From Piezodorus guildinii (taxonomy: Eukaryota; Arthropoda; Insecta; Hemiptera; Pentatomidae), in contig CM041298.1 of assembly GCA_023052935.1 (NCBI GenBank), forward strand, positions 62,118,217 to 62,182,216: a DNA stretch of 64,000 bases, in the 5' to 3' direction. This document shows positions 11,280 through 22,379 of this stretch, in pieces. Each line of letters begins with the position of its first letter. Position 1 is the stretch's first letter. Both the position numbers and the translations under genes were made by a program. The notes below the pieces were generated by a model that searched no databases, was not told the origin of the DNA, and worked only from the letters and a program-made list of their open reading frames with translations.

Positions 11280-13609
11280 GGGCCTTTCCTCACATACACG
11301 GCTGCCGTCCAAACGGTTTATAATCCTAGGCTTATCAGCCGGCCAAACGGTCGTTGAGGTAGGGACATAGTTGGCGCTTTCACACATGCACGGCTGCCGT
11401 AAAAAGGATTATCTGCCGTGAAGCTGACGTGTAGCAGCCGTGCTATTACCACTGAAACCACACGGCGCCGTGTAATTTATTTTGAATAATAATTAAATTT
11501 TGTTTTAAAATAGACCAACTAATATCATTGTACTAGCATAAATTAATTAATTACGTAAATAAATGTTGAATAACTAAATTTTTTTTAATATTAATTTAAT
11601 AACATTTTTTTCTAGTATTCAAAACTATGATTTAAATAATTATTTCGTCACAAATCTATAACTAAGAAAAATTATTTAATTAATAACTTACTAAAATGGT
11701 AGCTTTTAATTTAAAATTGTTTTAAAAAGTTTGTTTGTTTGGGTTTTAAGGCGTAAAACCCTAAGGTCATCAACGCCTAGACACTATGTGCATATTCAAC
11801 CTTTATAAGAAAGAACTATTAGGTAATGGGTGATTGAGAGAAAGAAAGAAAAAAAAATAATAAATAGATAAAAAAAAAGAAAAAGAAAGAAAACATATTT
11901 TTATGTAAACAATAGTTTAAAAAGCTAATACTAGTAATGCTAACTGACTAGGAATGGTCTTTATAATTTCGATAATCAAAAACTAATTCAATGGTTTTCT
12001 CTCTATCACCCAGCACTGCTGAAATATTCGGGCTTAGTCCAATTTTATTCAGGTGTGATGAATAATAAGGGCATTCTTGAAAAATATGCCGAATGGTTAG
12101 GGTTCCATCACAGTGCTGGCATCGGGGCACCGGCTGCCTAGCAACTAGCACCGGCTGTTTTAACAAGTAATTGCAATTAATTATAATATAATACAAAAGG
12201 AAATTATCATTTTTAAATTCTTATAAAAAAAATGCTTTTCAACTTTATATCTTCACTCTTATATATTATAATCTAAGTAGTAGTTTTTATTGAATTAAAC
12301 AATTTAATAGAAGTTAACAAATAAAAGAAGGATAGATGAAAACCTACTTAAAGGAAAATTGTACATAAAAGAAAATTCTCTAAATGAATTAATTAATATC
12401 TGCAATGATATTTATATTTCATAATCATAAAACTTAGTTATTTATTATTTGCTAAATTCAGTGAGGTAAACTTTTCCTTATGGTTGGAAATTTATTATCC
12501 CTTTTTATAAATAATTCAAATATGTTAAGAATTCATATTCTTCGATTGCTGAAAACTGTGGAATTAGATTCAACGCGGGGAAATATTCCTTCTTTAGTTA
12601 ACAACAAACTGTTTTATAGTTTATATTTATCCATTTTTTTTATCACTAAGATTGAGAAAAAGATAATTACTTAAATATAATTAAAGGTGTCAAGAGCTCC
12701 TTTTGTTGAGTAAATATCTAGGAATCTTAAATACATAACTGCCGTTTCTTTTCACTGTTGTTACTATTTGTTTTAGAGCTACTATATCAATGCAATCGTT
12801 ATTCAAGACTACTATATTAAATTATAAGGATTATTATATTTTAAAGTTAGTAGAATTATCAATTATAATTATATATATATATATATATTCAAACTGTTTG
12901 AATATTTAAAGATTGTAGGGTACTACAACAGAGTATAATTTAATATGATGACGCCAATGACCCCGTTGGGTAGAGACGGATAACAAATAAAAAATTATAC
13001 TAACTTTAAAATATTTTATGTTTCAAACTACTAATATATTATATTATATATATACTTATAATTAATTTCAAATTAATACACGGATCTTCAAAGAAATTCT
13101 GATCATTACAATAAAAAGAATTACTAAATACAATTCGTTATATATTCATTACAAAAAAAAGTGAATATTAAACCGCATAAGGTTATTACTATTAAATATT
13201 CAAAATACACAATACTAATCCAACATTACTATTGTATTTGAAAATGAAACAACAATGTATTATTGTTTATCATCTCTTACATTTGTCATAAGTCAGTTCT
13301 TAATCCATAATGGAAATTGATACAGAGTATAATAAGCCCTATACTCCATTATCTCTGAATTAATCAAGGGTTTACCCAATATAACATTTTATTTTTTTGT
13401 CTCTTAATTTTCTTAATAAGCAAACAGGCCACTGCGAGTTGTTCGTGCTCCATTATTTAACTGAAAATTGAAAGATAAAACAACTGAAAGAAGAAAAATA
13501 AGATAAACCGCGTAGCTGCCGTATAGAGCCGTGTAGCTGCCGTGCACGGCACATTTCCCTATCTCAGCAACTATAAGTGGACGGCAGCCGTGTAGGTGTG
13601 AAAAGGCCC
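11280..13609. mobile_element. Harbinger-like non-autonomous DNA element
   Basis: Terminal inverted repeats start GGGCCTTT and end AAAAGGCCC, flanked by a 3-bp TTA duplication (11277-11279 and 13610-13612). TIR sequence and TTA target fit the PIF/Harbinger superfamily. Sub-terminal regions (11300-11475 and 13508-13590) hold repeated ACGGCTGCCGT-type motifs and their variants, in both orientations; these could be transposase binding sites. The interior is AT-rich and has no transposase. A LINE fragment is inserted at 11730-12155. Confidence 0.75.
11730..12155 (-). pseudogene. I-like LINE 3' fragment
   Basis: Minus strand. It encodes the C-terminal zinc-binding region (PRCQHCDGTLTIRHIFQECP-type: Cys-x2-Cys-x8-His-x4-Cys) of an I-group ORF2, closely like the larger element at 56731-58097. 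The 3' UTR follows, with a (CAAA)n tail at 11730-11740. A near-perfect 12-bp target duplication (TGTTTTAAAAAG / TGTTTTAACAAG) lies at 11718-11729 and 12156-12167. The 5' end is truncated just upstream of the zinc motif. It is inserted inside the Harbinger-like element and so is younger than it. Confidence 0.8.
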
Positions 13610-13689
13610 TTACTCTAATCTAACTCCTATGGCCTATATTTATTTTTATTCTGATATTATTGTTTACTTGTACTTATTAAAATTGGAAT

Positions 13690-14432
13690 CTCGCTTATAT
13701 ATACACTTTTAACTACGTTATTTTCGAAGATAGAAAAAAAATTCATTATCGTTTTTCTAACCAAAAAAAAAAAAAAAAACCCGAATAATTATATAAAAGG
13801 AAAAAAAGAATAGAAAAAAAAATTGAAATCTCACTTATTATATACGCTTGTAACTATGTTATTTTCGAAGATAGAAAAAAATTCATTATTGATTTTTTTA
13901 AATTATATAAAAGGGAAAAAGAAAAGAAAAAAAAATTGATATTTTTCACATAAATACGCTTACAACTCAGTTATTTTTGAAGATAGAGAAAAGTGTGTAT
14001 AGAGTTTTAGAATTAGTAAAGCCCGATAAACAAAAGAAAAAAAGTATTACATGTCAATAATACAATAAAAATGAATAGAAACTTTATTAGAATCAAAACA
14101 ATTATCTTGAACTAATAATTTACGTTATACACTCGGTAACGACAAACTAAACTTTGCCATTTACAAGCAGATAGGAAATCAGGGTTCCAGGAGATCCCAG
14201 TGCTATTCTCCAAAATAAAATTGGACCAAATGAAAAAAGAATCATTGAATTTGGTTTACAACTATCTTAGATATTGCGTTTTGAAATCAGTGGTAGTATT
14301 ATGATATGATGCTTTGAATTAGCGATTTTCATATTACTTAATTGCCTCTCAACAGCCTTATAAACAGTTGTACCCTAATATTGTTATTTGGAAATAATAA
14401 ACCATTGTGTAATAATTTACAGCGTTTTTTTT
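13690..14432 (+). repeat. Rep-B copy
   Basis: Contains tandem-like internal blocks (TATTTTCGAAGATAGAAAAAAA recurs three times at about 13720, 13860 and 13975) and the family's GGAAATAATAAACCATTGTG end. Confidence 0.6.
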
Positions 14433-15204
14433 TTTTTTTTTTAAAATATTATATTATTTATAATGTCGGTGTAATGTGCATGCTTTTTAGTATCTTTTTT
14501 ATAATTAAATGTTTTATTTTTTGTTATATACATTGCTTCCAGTATTTTTCTAGTTCTATTGCTTTTAGAAGTAACTAATATTTTTACATGATAAAAATTA
14601 AATTTATGTTGTTTTTTTATACTTTTATTACTTACTTATATTTTTCAGCTTTTTTTTTTTTTTTGTAAGAATTATCATCGCAGTTTCATACATTTATAAA
14701 ATGAATATGTATACTCAAGATTGAGAAATGCTATAAATTTTAGTTTTGAAAAAAAAAAAAAAACTGTATGAACCCAAAGTTGCAGAAACCAAAATCAGTT
14801 TGAAAATTGATCAGGTTGAAAACAGCATGGGAGTTGAAATGAACAGGTGCCTACATTCCCATGGTTGAGTGATTCTAATTCATATTCAATTTATTTCCTC
14901 TTCTTTATCGATACACTACAAAAGGAAATATTAATGTTGCAAGGCCTACGGAAAAAGATCGAATGGTATTTTATATCATATTTATTAAGCATATTTGTAT
15001 CCTTTTGAGACTTTATTATACGCATGAATAGATTTTTTTCAAAATCTTTTATCATCTGCTATTCTATATTAAAATCTATACATTATATCAAGTATTGGAA
15101 AAAACAAAACAAAAACAATAAAAACGATAGGAACATTGGTGATATATATATGTTGAAAATACAAAAATAAAATAACTTATCTTCTTACTTTAATTTTTTT
15201 TTTC
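14433..15204. other. Unassigned AT-rich stretch
   Basis: Several poly-T/poly-A runs. No gene or named repeat is recognised. Confidence 0.4.
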
Positions 15205-15630
15205 TTTCACTTACCTACATATGTATATAAGTTTTAAGGTCCCATGACTACGTCCCACGAAAAACACGTCTATATGTGAATAGGGCTATTCTAGCAAGAA
15301 AATAGTGATTTCAAATTTAAGGAACGCATAATTTAATACCATCATGGCCGCAAGTGAAGTTACACAAAGTTATAGCTCTCTGATCAATTGTTCATAGTGG
15401 TATTAGCCCATATCTAGTGTATAAAGTTTGTAAACATTGAAAATTATACATTCGTGAACAATTTAACTCGAAGTCTGGTGTGGTAAGCGTTTTGATTTCA
15501 CTTAATTGACAGTTAGAAATATTAGTGTTGGCTAGCGCTTCGACCACGTGAAGGCGGCAGATCTCTACCTGCCTGGTGGGAGCCGTTGGCTATCATTATC
15601 TTAACTGCAGTATTTCTGTCAGCTCACTGA

Positions 15631-15692
15631 TAGCTCACTCGGCTAAGGCGCTGCTCCCCACCTCCCATTCGTATTAGGCACGAGTTCGACTC
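15631..15692 (+). promoter_or_regulatory. tRNA-like Pol III A and B boxes in the LINE 5' UTR
   Basis: TAGCTCACTCG at 15631-15641 fits the A-box consensus TRGYNNANNNG, and GTTCGACTC at 15684-15692 fits the B-box consensus GWTCRANNC. The spacing is tRNA-like and a T-run follows at about 15707. It may be a captured tRNA/SINE head or an internal promoter; activity is inferred only. Confidence 0.5.
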
Positions 15693-15830
15693 CAGGGACA
15701 GTTATTTCTTTTTTTTTCATTTTTTCACCATAGAATGTTACTTTTTTTCTTTTCATTATTTGTGTAAATATTTTATAAGTTCAATTTTAATTTTCTTTAC
15801 TTTTTTCTCTGATTACTTTTTTTTATTTAA

Positions 15831-17481
15831 ATGAGTAAAACATCGTGCAGTCAGATGTCAGATGATGAAACAGTTTTCTCGGAAATAAGTGAGACTGACT
15901 CACAATATTTAACGAGAAGAACTCTTCAGAAAAGACAGCGAAATCAGACACCTGGTTCCCTACAAAATTCGCCAAACAAAAGAAAAAAGAAGAAAGGAAA
16001 GAAACAAACGTCACCCAATACTACCATCAGCAGCATACCTGCAGTTAACATTATGGATCCATCAATACCTCAAAATCAATCTTCTACAATTTCCACTGAT
16101 ATTCCTACAAGCAATAAGTTTGCAGCCCTCAGTACTATCGGCACAGAGACAACAACACCCGGTCAATTCTCTGAACCGGAGCCTCCCCCAATATTCGTAA
16201 CTAATATACGAGACTTTATGACCTTGGCACAGGAAATCTCAAATTTAATCGGTCAGCCAAATTTTAAATGCTTTTCTCGATTAAAAGATATTAAAATAAA
16301 TACAACGACTAAAGAAAATTATAAAAAATTAATTAATTACTTACAAGAGAAAAAATATGAATTCCACTGTTACCAGCTTAGAGAAGAAAAGCCGTATAGG
16401 GTAGTATTGAGAGGCCTTCATTCTTCCACATCTACTACAGCAATTAAGCAGGACATTGAGGAACTAGGACACAATGTCCGACATATTTCCCCTGTAATCC
16501 ATCCAACTGAAAAATACCCGCTACCCCTGTTTTTTATCGATCTTGAGCCAGCTTCTAATAATACTGAAATCTTTCACGTCACCAGGCTGGTGTACTCAGT
16601 TGTAAGATTTGAAGAGCCGAGACATAGAGCGGAAATAGTCCAGTGCACCAAATGCCAGAACCTTGGACACACGAAATCATACTGTCACCATCAGCCAAGG
16701 TGCGTTAAATGTGGTGGTATGCACCTGTCCAACACGTGCCCAAAACCTAGAGATACGCCAGCTCAATGTGCTTTGTGCAATGAAGCGCATCCTGCTAACT
16801 ATAAGGGTTGCATAGTTTATAAAAACCTGCAACGTCAAAAAGCAATTAACGCAGCCTTCCATTCTCAAAGAAATGCAGTTTCTACGGATCCAATCCGGAC
16901 CTTCTACAAGAAATGACGTACGACCCTCAAGAACGCCAGCAATTAATGAACAGGATAGATTCATGAACTCTTCAACCAATACTTCCACGTTTTCAAACAT
17001 CTTTAGGAAACATCAACAACATCAACAGGCGCCTCTGCCTTCCTTACCTCAGATTCAGACCTCCCATCCTGACCCTAAGCCTTCTCATCCTAATCTTAAG
17101 ATCTCACATCCCCAGCGTGAAAACTCCCAACCTCTTCCTAAAATTCCCACAAATGAAATAAATCCCAAAGATCTATTAAGGGTTAATCTGCCACCGGAAT
17201 CCTATTCCAAACATCCTGCTTCTTCTCCATCTACATCTCAACTTAATCCTCGACCAGATAAATCAATGGAACCTACTCAGCGTTTGAGAAATCCACCTCA
17301 AAACATCCCTACTAATCCTCCAATCCAAAACACTGCCTACAATCCCTATCCTAACCAGAATCCTACAGACATTACTGCAATCCTTTCATCATTCATTCGT
17401 GAAATTCAAAATACAATCAATCCTTTGATCAATCTCCTTACCAGACTGCTCTCAGTAATCCCATTCCATGCCCCAATATGA
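15831..17481 (+). pseudogene. Jockey-type ORF1 (gag-like), one frameshift
   Basis: The nucleic-acid-binding ORF1 protein coats the LINE RNA. The first frame (15831-16916, 361 codons) has a basic, Lys-rich N-terminus (around residues 45-65), a central RNA-binding-like region, and three zinc knuckles near residues 270-325 (CTKCQNLGHTKSYC, CVKCGGMHLSNTC and a third CALC...H...C). The reading then continues in another frame (open from 16873) with a Pro/Gln-rich linker and the typical C-terminus of Jockey ORF1 ending near INLLTRLLSVI. The shift between 16873 and 16916 splits the gene in this copy; it could be a mutation or a sequencing indel. The stop at 17479-17481 overlaps the ORF2 start. Confidence 0.85.
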
Positions 17482-20174
17482 AGAAAAACTCCCTATCCAT
17501 CCTATTATGGAATGCAAATGGACTACTAAACCACCGAGACGAACTAGACGTATTCCTCCACAACAACTTCATAGACATTGCCTTACTTACAGAGACCCAC
17601 TTCACAACACAGTCTCGCTTCTACATACGTGACTACATCACATACAGAACAGATCACCCAGACAACACATCTCACGCTGGCTCATGTATCCTTATTCACA
17701 AATCCATACCTCACTCCCTGATTCCTTGCACTCCAACTGACACCATTCAGTCAACCTCTATTACCTTAACCTCCCGCCCTTATAACCTTACATTCTCTGC
17801 TGTATATTGCCCGCCTGGTAATACCTTATCCTATAATGATCTTGATTCCTTATTCCGAACCTTTGGTCCGCGTTTCATTGCTGGTGGGGATTACAACGCC
17901 AAACACCAACGGTGGGGATGCCGAACGTCCAACACTCGTGGCAGGATTCTTTCCCAAGTCACAACCTCTAATAGCTTTTCCGTCTTGTCACCCAAGGATC
18001 CTACATACTGGCCTACATCCCTTAAAAAACGCCCGGATATTCTAGACATATTTATCTCTTCCCAAATTCCCACTACCCAATGTACAATTACATCCTTAGA
18101 CCTCTCCTCAGATCATAGCCCTGTTCTGCTTCTCATGAATTCAAATCCTATTCTCCAACCCTCTCCTCCTTCCTTGATTAAAGGACGTGTGGACTGGGAC
18201 AATTTCCGAAACGATCTAGAAAACATATTCGACTTGAAAATACCATTGAAAACTAAACAAGACATAGACTCTGCCATTGAAAACCTAACACAATCTATAG
18301 AGACTGCCATAAACAACAATACATCCATCACTAAAATCAGAAATTCTCATGAATCCTACTTACCGAACCACATTCGTCTCTTGCTTACTGCAAAGCGGAA
18401 AGCAAGAGCGAAGTGGCATAGAACAAGATATCCTTCCGATAAACAGCACTACAATAAACTGACTAACGCACTAAAAACCGAACTAAAACAATTCAAAATT
18501 CAAAACCTGCAGATCTTTACTGGAAACCTGAATACCTCTGACAGATCATTATGGACAACCACTGCAAAGTTACTAAAATTCAAAACCTTCAATCATCCTA
18601 TTTTAACTGAATCCCATACATGGACAAGATCCGACGAAGAAAAATCCCAGGTGTTCGCAAAACACCTTTCCAAAATGTTTAATCCGCATCCTGATATCCA
18701 AAACCCAATCCATATCGAACATGTCGAAGCAGAACTAACCGTTCCTCTCCAAATGTCTCTTCCTCCTAAAGCATTCCACCCATCAGAAATTATCAGCATC
18801 ATTCAAAAATTACCGTCCAAAAAAGCACCTGGTCACGACCTCATCACTTCCCGTATCCTAAAACAGCTCCCTAGAAAAGCCATACTCCTTCTTACCTATA
18901 TATACAATGCCACACTCCGTTCCACCTACTTTCCCGTTACATGGAAACTGTCCATTATCAAAATGATACCAAAACCCAAAAAGCCTCTAGAAAACCCATC
19001 TTCCTACCGTCCTATCTCTCTTTTGCCCATTATGGGCAAAATTCTAGAAAAACTCCTCCTAAAACGTTTATATCCAATCCTAGATCTCAACCACGTGATT
19101 CCTGACCACCAGTTTGGATTTCGGACATCCCATTCTACTATACAACAGTGTCACCGTGTGGTGGATGTCATTTTTTCCACATTGGAGCGCGGAATGTATT
19201 GCACTGGAGCCTTTCTTGACGTTGAACAGGCTTTTGATCGAGTTTGGCACCCAGGACTGCTATATAAACTCCGGAAATTCCTCTCTCCTACATACTTCCT
19301 AATTATTCATTATTACCTCTCAGATAGAACTTTCAAAGTCAACCATAACCTTTCATACTCATCCATATTTTCTCAGTCCGCAGGTGTACCTCAGGGTAGC
19401 ATCTTAGGCCCAATCCTTTATTCCGTTTATACAGCTGACATTCCTATTCATCCTAGCACTGTTCTCACTACTTACGCTGATGACACATGTGTGTTATCCG
19501 TAAGTAGTGACCCAACGGTTGCATCACAATTCCTACAGTCTCACATCCAATCCATTGAAGAATGGTGTCATAATTGGAGAATTAAAATCAATCCAAATAA
19601 ATCCCATCAAATTACCTTTACCCTTCGCCGCAAGCCTATGAATACCTGTCCTACTGTATCCTTTGGCAACATTCCATTAATCCCCGTTGAACAGATCCGC
19701 TACCTTGGACTCCATCTAGACAAGCGCCTTACTTGGAATCCTCACACTAGACTGAAACGACAAGAAACTGCCTGCAGATACCGCTTACTACAACACTTAC
19801 TAGACAAACGTTCAAAACTCTCTATTCACTACAAAAGACTCATTTACATCACGATTATCCGACCTATTTGGACCTATGGCATTGAGCTATGGGGGTCCAC
19901 TAAACTATTAAACTCCTCCCGCATCCAATCCTTGCAATCCAAAATCCTACGAAAAATCCTCAATGCTCCTTACTTTGTAACTAATAAACTCATCCATAGA
20001 GACCTAAATATCCCACTGGTTGCAGACTTGGCCCACGATAGATACACCTCATTTAATTCCAAACTACCTGCCCACTCAAACCCGCTTGTCCGTAACCTCT
20101 CATCTACATCTATTCCCGGTAATCCTCCGAGGCGCCTGAAAAGACGGTGGCCTCGAGACCTGCTCATGAAATAA
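17478..20174 (+). CDS. Jockey-type ORF2: endonuclease and reverse transcriptase
   Basis: 898 codons, intact. Residues 1-~230 form an APE-type endonuclease: WNANG near residue 11, the metal-binding Glu in LLTETH (about 39), GGDYNAKH, and the SSDHSPV motif. Residues ~430-730 form the reverse transcriptase: KKAPGHD, SYRPISLLP, the DVEQAFDRVWH block, GVPQGSILGP, and the catalytic YADD with Asp 668 and 669. A C-terminal region follows with no RNase H. The enzyme nicks target DNA and primes cDNA from the nick. The ATG overlaps the ORF1 stop as ATGA, an arrangement that suggests termination-reinitiation. Length and domain order fit the family, and the copy is likely competent unless regulatory parts fail. 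Confidence 0.95.
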   Translation: MKKNSLSILLWNANGLLNHRDELDVFLHNNFIDIALLTETHFTTQSRFYIRDYITYRTDHPDNTSHAGSCILIHKSIPHSLIPCTPTDTIQSTSITLTSRPYNLTFSAVYCPPGNTLSYNDLDSLFRTFGPRFIAGGDYNAKHQRWGCRTSNTRGRILSQVTTSNSFSVLSPKDPTYWPTSLKKRPDILDIFISSQIPTTQCTITSLDLSSDHSPVLLLMNSNPILQPSPPSLIKGRVDWDNFRNDLENIFDLKIPLKTKQDIDSAIENLTQSIETAINNNTSITKIRNSHESYLPNHIRLLLTAKRKARAKWHRTRYPSDKQHYNKLTNALKTELKQFKIQNLQIFTGNLNTSDRSLWTTTAKLLKFKTFNHPILTESHTWTRSDEEKSQVFAKHLSKMFNPHPDIQNPIHIEHVEAELTVPLQMSLPPKAFHPSEIISIIQKLPSKKAPGHDLITSRILKQLPRKAILLLTYIYNATLRSTYFPVTWKLSIIKMIPKPKKPLENPSSYRPISLLPIMGKILEKLLLKRLYPILDLNHVIPDHQFGFRTSHSTIQQCHRVVDVIFSTLERGMYCTGAFLDVEQAFDRVWHPGLLYKLRKFLSPTYFLIIHYYLSDRTFKVNHNLSYSSIFSQSAGVPQGSILGPILYSVYTADIPIHPSTVLTTYADDTCVLSVSSDPTVASQFLQSHIQSIEEWCHNWRIKINPNKSHQITFTLRRKPMNTCPTVSFGNIPLIPVEQIRYLGLHLDKRLTWNPHTRLKRQETACRYRLLQHLLDKRSKLSIHYKRLIYITIIRPIWTYGIELWGSTKLLNSSRIQSLQSKILRKILNAPYFVTNKLIHRDLNIPLVADLAHDRYTSFNSKLPAHSNPLVRNLSSTSIPGNPPRRLKRRWPRDLLMK

Positions 20175-20311
20175 ACTTTGAAGTACTACCACTGGGTAGA
20201 TTCTTTACATGTCTATTCATGCCTGTTATTGTAATTCAGCCATTTTACTTATTGTATTTGTATATACAGTTGTAAAAAACAATAAAATATATTATAAAAA
20301 AGGAACGCATA

Positions 20312-20962
20312 TAACTGAGATGTTACAGAAAATTTTTCATCATGTTCGGCCAATCAAACAACCACTTTGAACCATGCATTTCGGACCTTTTTATGGTTTA
20401 CAGATCTAACTATTTCGACTAAACTCGTTATATCGATGTAAGATTTAATGGGATTTAATGGGGACTAAATATTTAAGTTGAACGAATTGAAAGCCAACTA
20501 AAGGAGAAAAGATTAAAAAACAAAAAATGTTTAGGTTTTTTTTTTCTGAAAATAAGAATAGAAATATAGATATTTAATATACCGTTAGAAAACTAAAGAT
20601 TTTAGAAAGATGTTTTCTAATATACAACGTTGTGGGGAAGGTAATGTAAAGTAATGAGTAGGCAATAAACTTAAGTGATTATTACAAATAACAATTTTAT
20701 ATTGTTATAGTATTTAATCTAGAACATATGATTCTAATTAAACTGATTAAAAGTTTAAGATACATTAAAAGTTTTTTTAACTCTAACTTTATTTAATAGT
20801 TCTTAAATTGATTTTAACAACCGAACCAGAGTTTTAAAATTAGATAAGTTGTTTAATCAACCCACAATAAAATGCGAAAAGTTTTAATACACAAAAAAAA
20901 ATTAATCTATTTTAATATAAATCATATTTTAAAATAATAATTAATGGGAGGTAAGTTGTACT
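20312..20962. other. Remainder of Rep-A copy d and junction to copy e
   Basis: Non-coding. It is mostly the interrupted Rep-A copy, followed by about 120 bp of AT-rich junction. Confidence 0.5.
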
Positions 20963-21710
20963 TTCACTGACCTATATAGGAAATATATTTAAGGAAAAGT
21001 ATTGCGATCGTGAGAATTTTCGATTTCCAGTTTTCAGAGGAAATACACGTTTTCGGGTCCCCTGAGTCCCGAAAAAAAGTCTTTGTGTTTGTGGTAATTC
21101 TAGCGCGAAAACAAAGAGTTTTGTTAAACTGAAATCTCATATTTAAGGCAACTATACATGCGAGATATGACAGCAACTTTTGCATCAAAATCAGCTAACC
21201 AGAAGAGCTACTTTATACCATGTATTTTGCACCTTTTTTACAATTTTCTCAAAAACAGCTCTAACAATTTTTATTAAACTCTGGATATCGATGTTAACAT
21301 TAATGGGGTTTGTGTGCCATATCGGACCTATATCATATGGTTTCACTCTGATTGAAATAATTTGACAGGGCTTAGATGGTGATAGTTTAAATTTCCTTCC
21401 TTCTAAGTCACTTTAATTTTGTATATTTCCAATAATTAACCATACCATCTTATTAGCATTACTAAATAATGAGGAAATATATAATTTGAACAAATTCGAT
21501 ATCCAACTGAAGGAGAAAAGAGGAAACATATTTGTTTTATGCAATTTTTGTGTTTTTGAACTTAAAAAGAGTAACATAGGTGTATAATATACCGTTGGAG
21601 AGCTAAAGATTTTGGAAAATATATTATCCTATAAACACAATTATAAAAGATAATGGAAAGTTATCTAAAGCCGATAAAGCTAAATGATTGTTGTAGATAA
21701 GAATATATAG

Positions 21711-21790
21711 CTTTTTTTTCAGTCAAATTCATAATTTATTCAATCGAATTCATAATTTTTTCAGTCAATTTCATAATTTCTTGTACCCAT
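21711..21790. repeat. Left terminal tandem repeats of the palindrome
   Basis: About three degenerate copies of a ~21-bp unit (TCAGTCAAATTCATAAT with T-runs). The right end has about seven copies, so the number differs between the ends. Confidence 0.8.
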
Positions 21791-21849
21791 TTTATACAGT
21801 CAGTTTAATGAGGTTTCGCTAACAAGAACTTAACTATATCATTAAATTT

Positions 21850-22095
21850 TGTTGTTGTTTATCCATTTAACGTCACTTTATGTTACTGTGCTTAATCCGT
21901 CGGTGCAGCGGGAGTCTCAAGTTTTGCCTATACAGGTTTACTTAAGATAGCGATCTTTTACGAGTTCTACTTTTTTAATCTTTTAAGAGTCACCTGTGGT
22001 GCACAAATATAGGGCGATCTGCTGGTTTTGGACTTGCGACCTTAAGCATAGAATTCTGTTATGCTAGCCACTACTCCACAGGTGACCTCCAATGC
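21850..22095 (-). mobile_element. SINE family S2 within the left arm
   Basis: Mirror of the copy at 37876-38118. On the minus strand it has a tRNA-like head (GTGGAGTAGTGGCTAGCATA), and a 3' body with GGCAAAACTTGAGACTCCCG and TGACGTTAAATGG before an AAC-rich tail. The 3' body matches the S2 SINEs at 38443 and 41705. Its presence at mirrored positions shows it entered before, or was copied with, the arm. Confidence 0.75.
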
Positions 22096-22379
22096 ATTCA
22101 ACAAGGTGTTTGAATCTGCCCGGTTTGAACCAGTGACCTTGGGCACATTAATCTTTAACACCTTGCTCAATGCATAGTAGATAAGAAACAGGCGAGCTGG
22201 CACACCGATTCCTCCATCCCCTCTCCTACCACTCTTAACCGCCTATGACAGCATCACGACCTAACCTTAACTACTATGGTTCGCGCCATCGACCTAACCT
22301 AAACCACCAGGCCACGCCCCTTTTCAGTCACGTGTCCCTTTATCAACCTCACCTAAAACCGTAGGCCACGCCCCTTTTT

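Larger units (their letters stand above)
15319..20311 (+). mobile_element. Full-length Jockey-type LINE with target duplication
   Basis: The element spans 15331-20299, flanked by a perfect 12-bp duplication AAGGAACGCATA (15319-15330 and 20300-20311). It has a ~500-bp 5' UTR, a gag-like ORF1, an ORF2 with endonuclease and reverse transcriptase but no RNase H, a ~115-bp 3' UTR and a short A-rich end. Domain order and size (4.97 kb) match the Jockey clade. ORF2 is uninterrupted and ORF1 carries one frameshift, so the copy appears young. It is nested in Rep-A. Confidence 0.93.
15205..20835 (-). repeat. Rep-A copy d (split by the Jockey-type LINE)
   Basis: Minus-strand Rep-A: 15205-15330 plus 20300-20835. 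It opens with TTTCACTTACCTA and is interrupted at AAGGAACGCATA by the LINE at 15331-20299. The far end near 20820 still shows the family's TTTTAACAAC terminus. Confidence 0.65.

Noticed and set aside
21711..22160. CRISPR-like array from regularly spaced repeats
   Set aside because: Repeats are degenerate minisatellites and SINE pieces in eukaryotic DNA, without unique spacers or cas genes.
22000..22190. tRNA-like sequences considered as real tRNA genes
   Set aside because: Heads lack proper acceptor-stem pairing and are attached to SINE bodies and tails.
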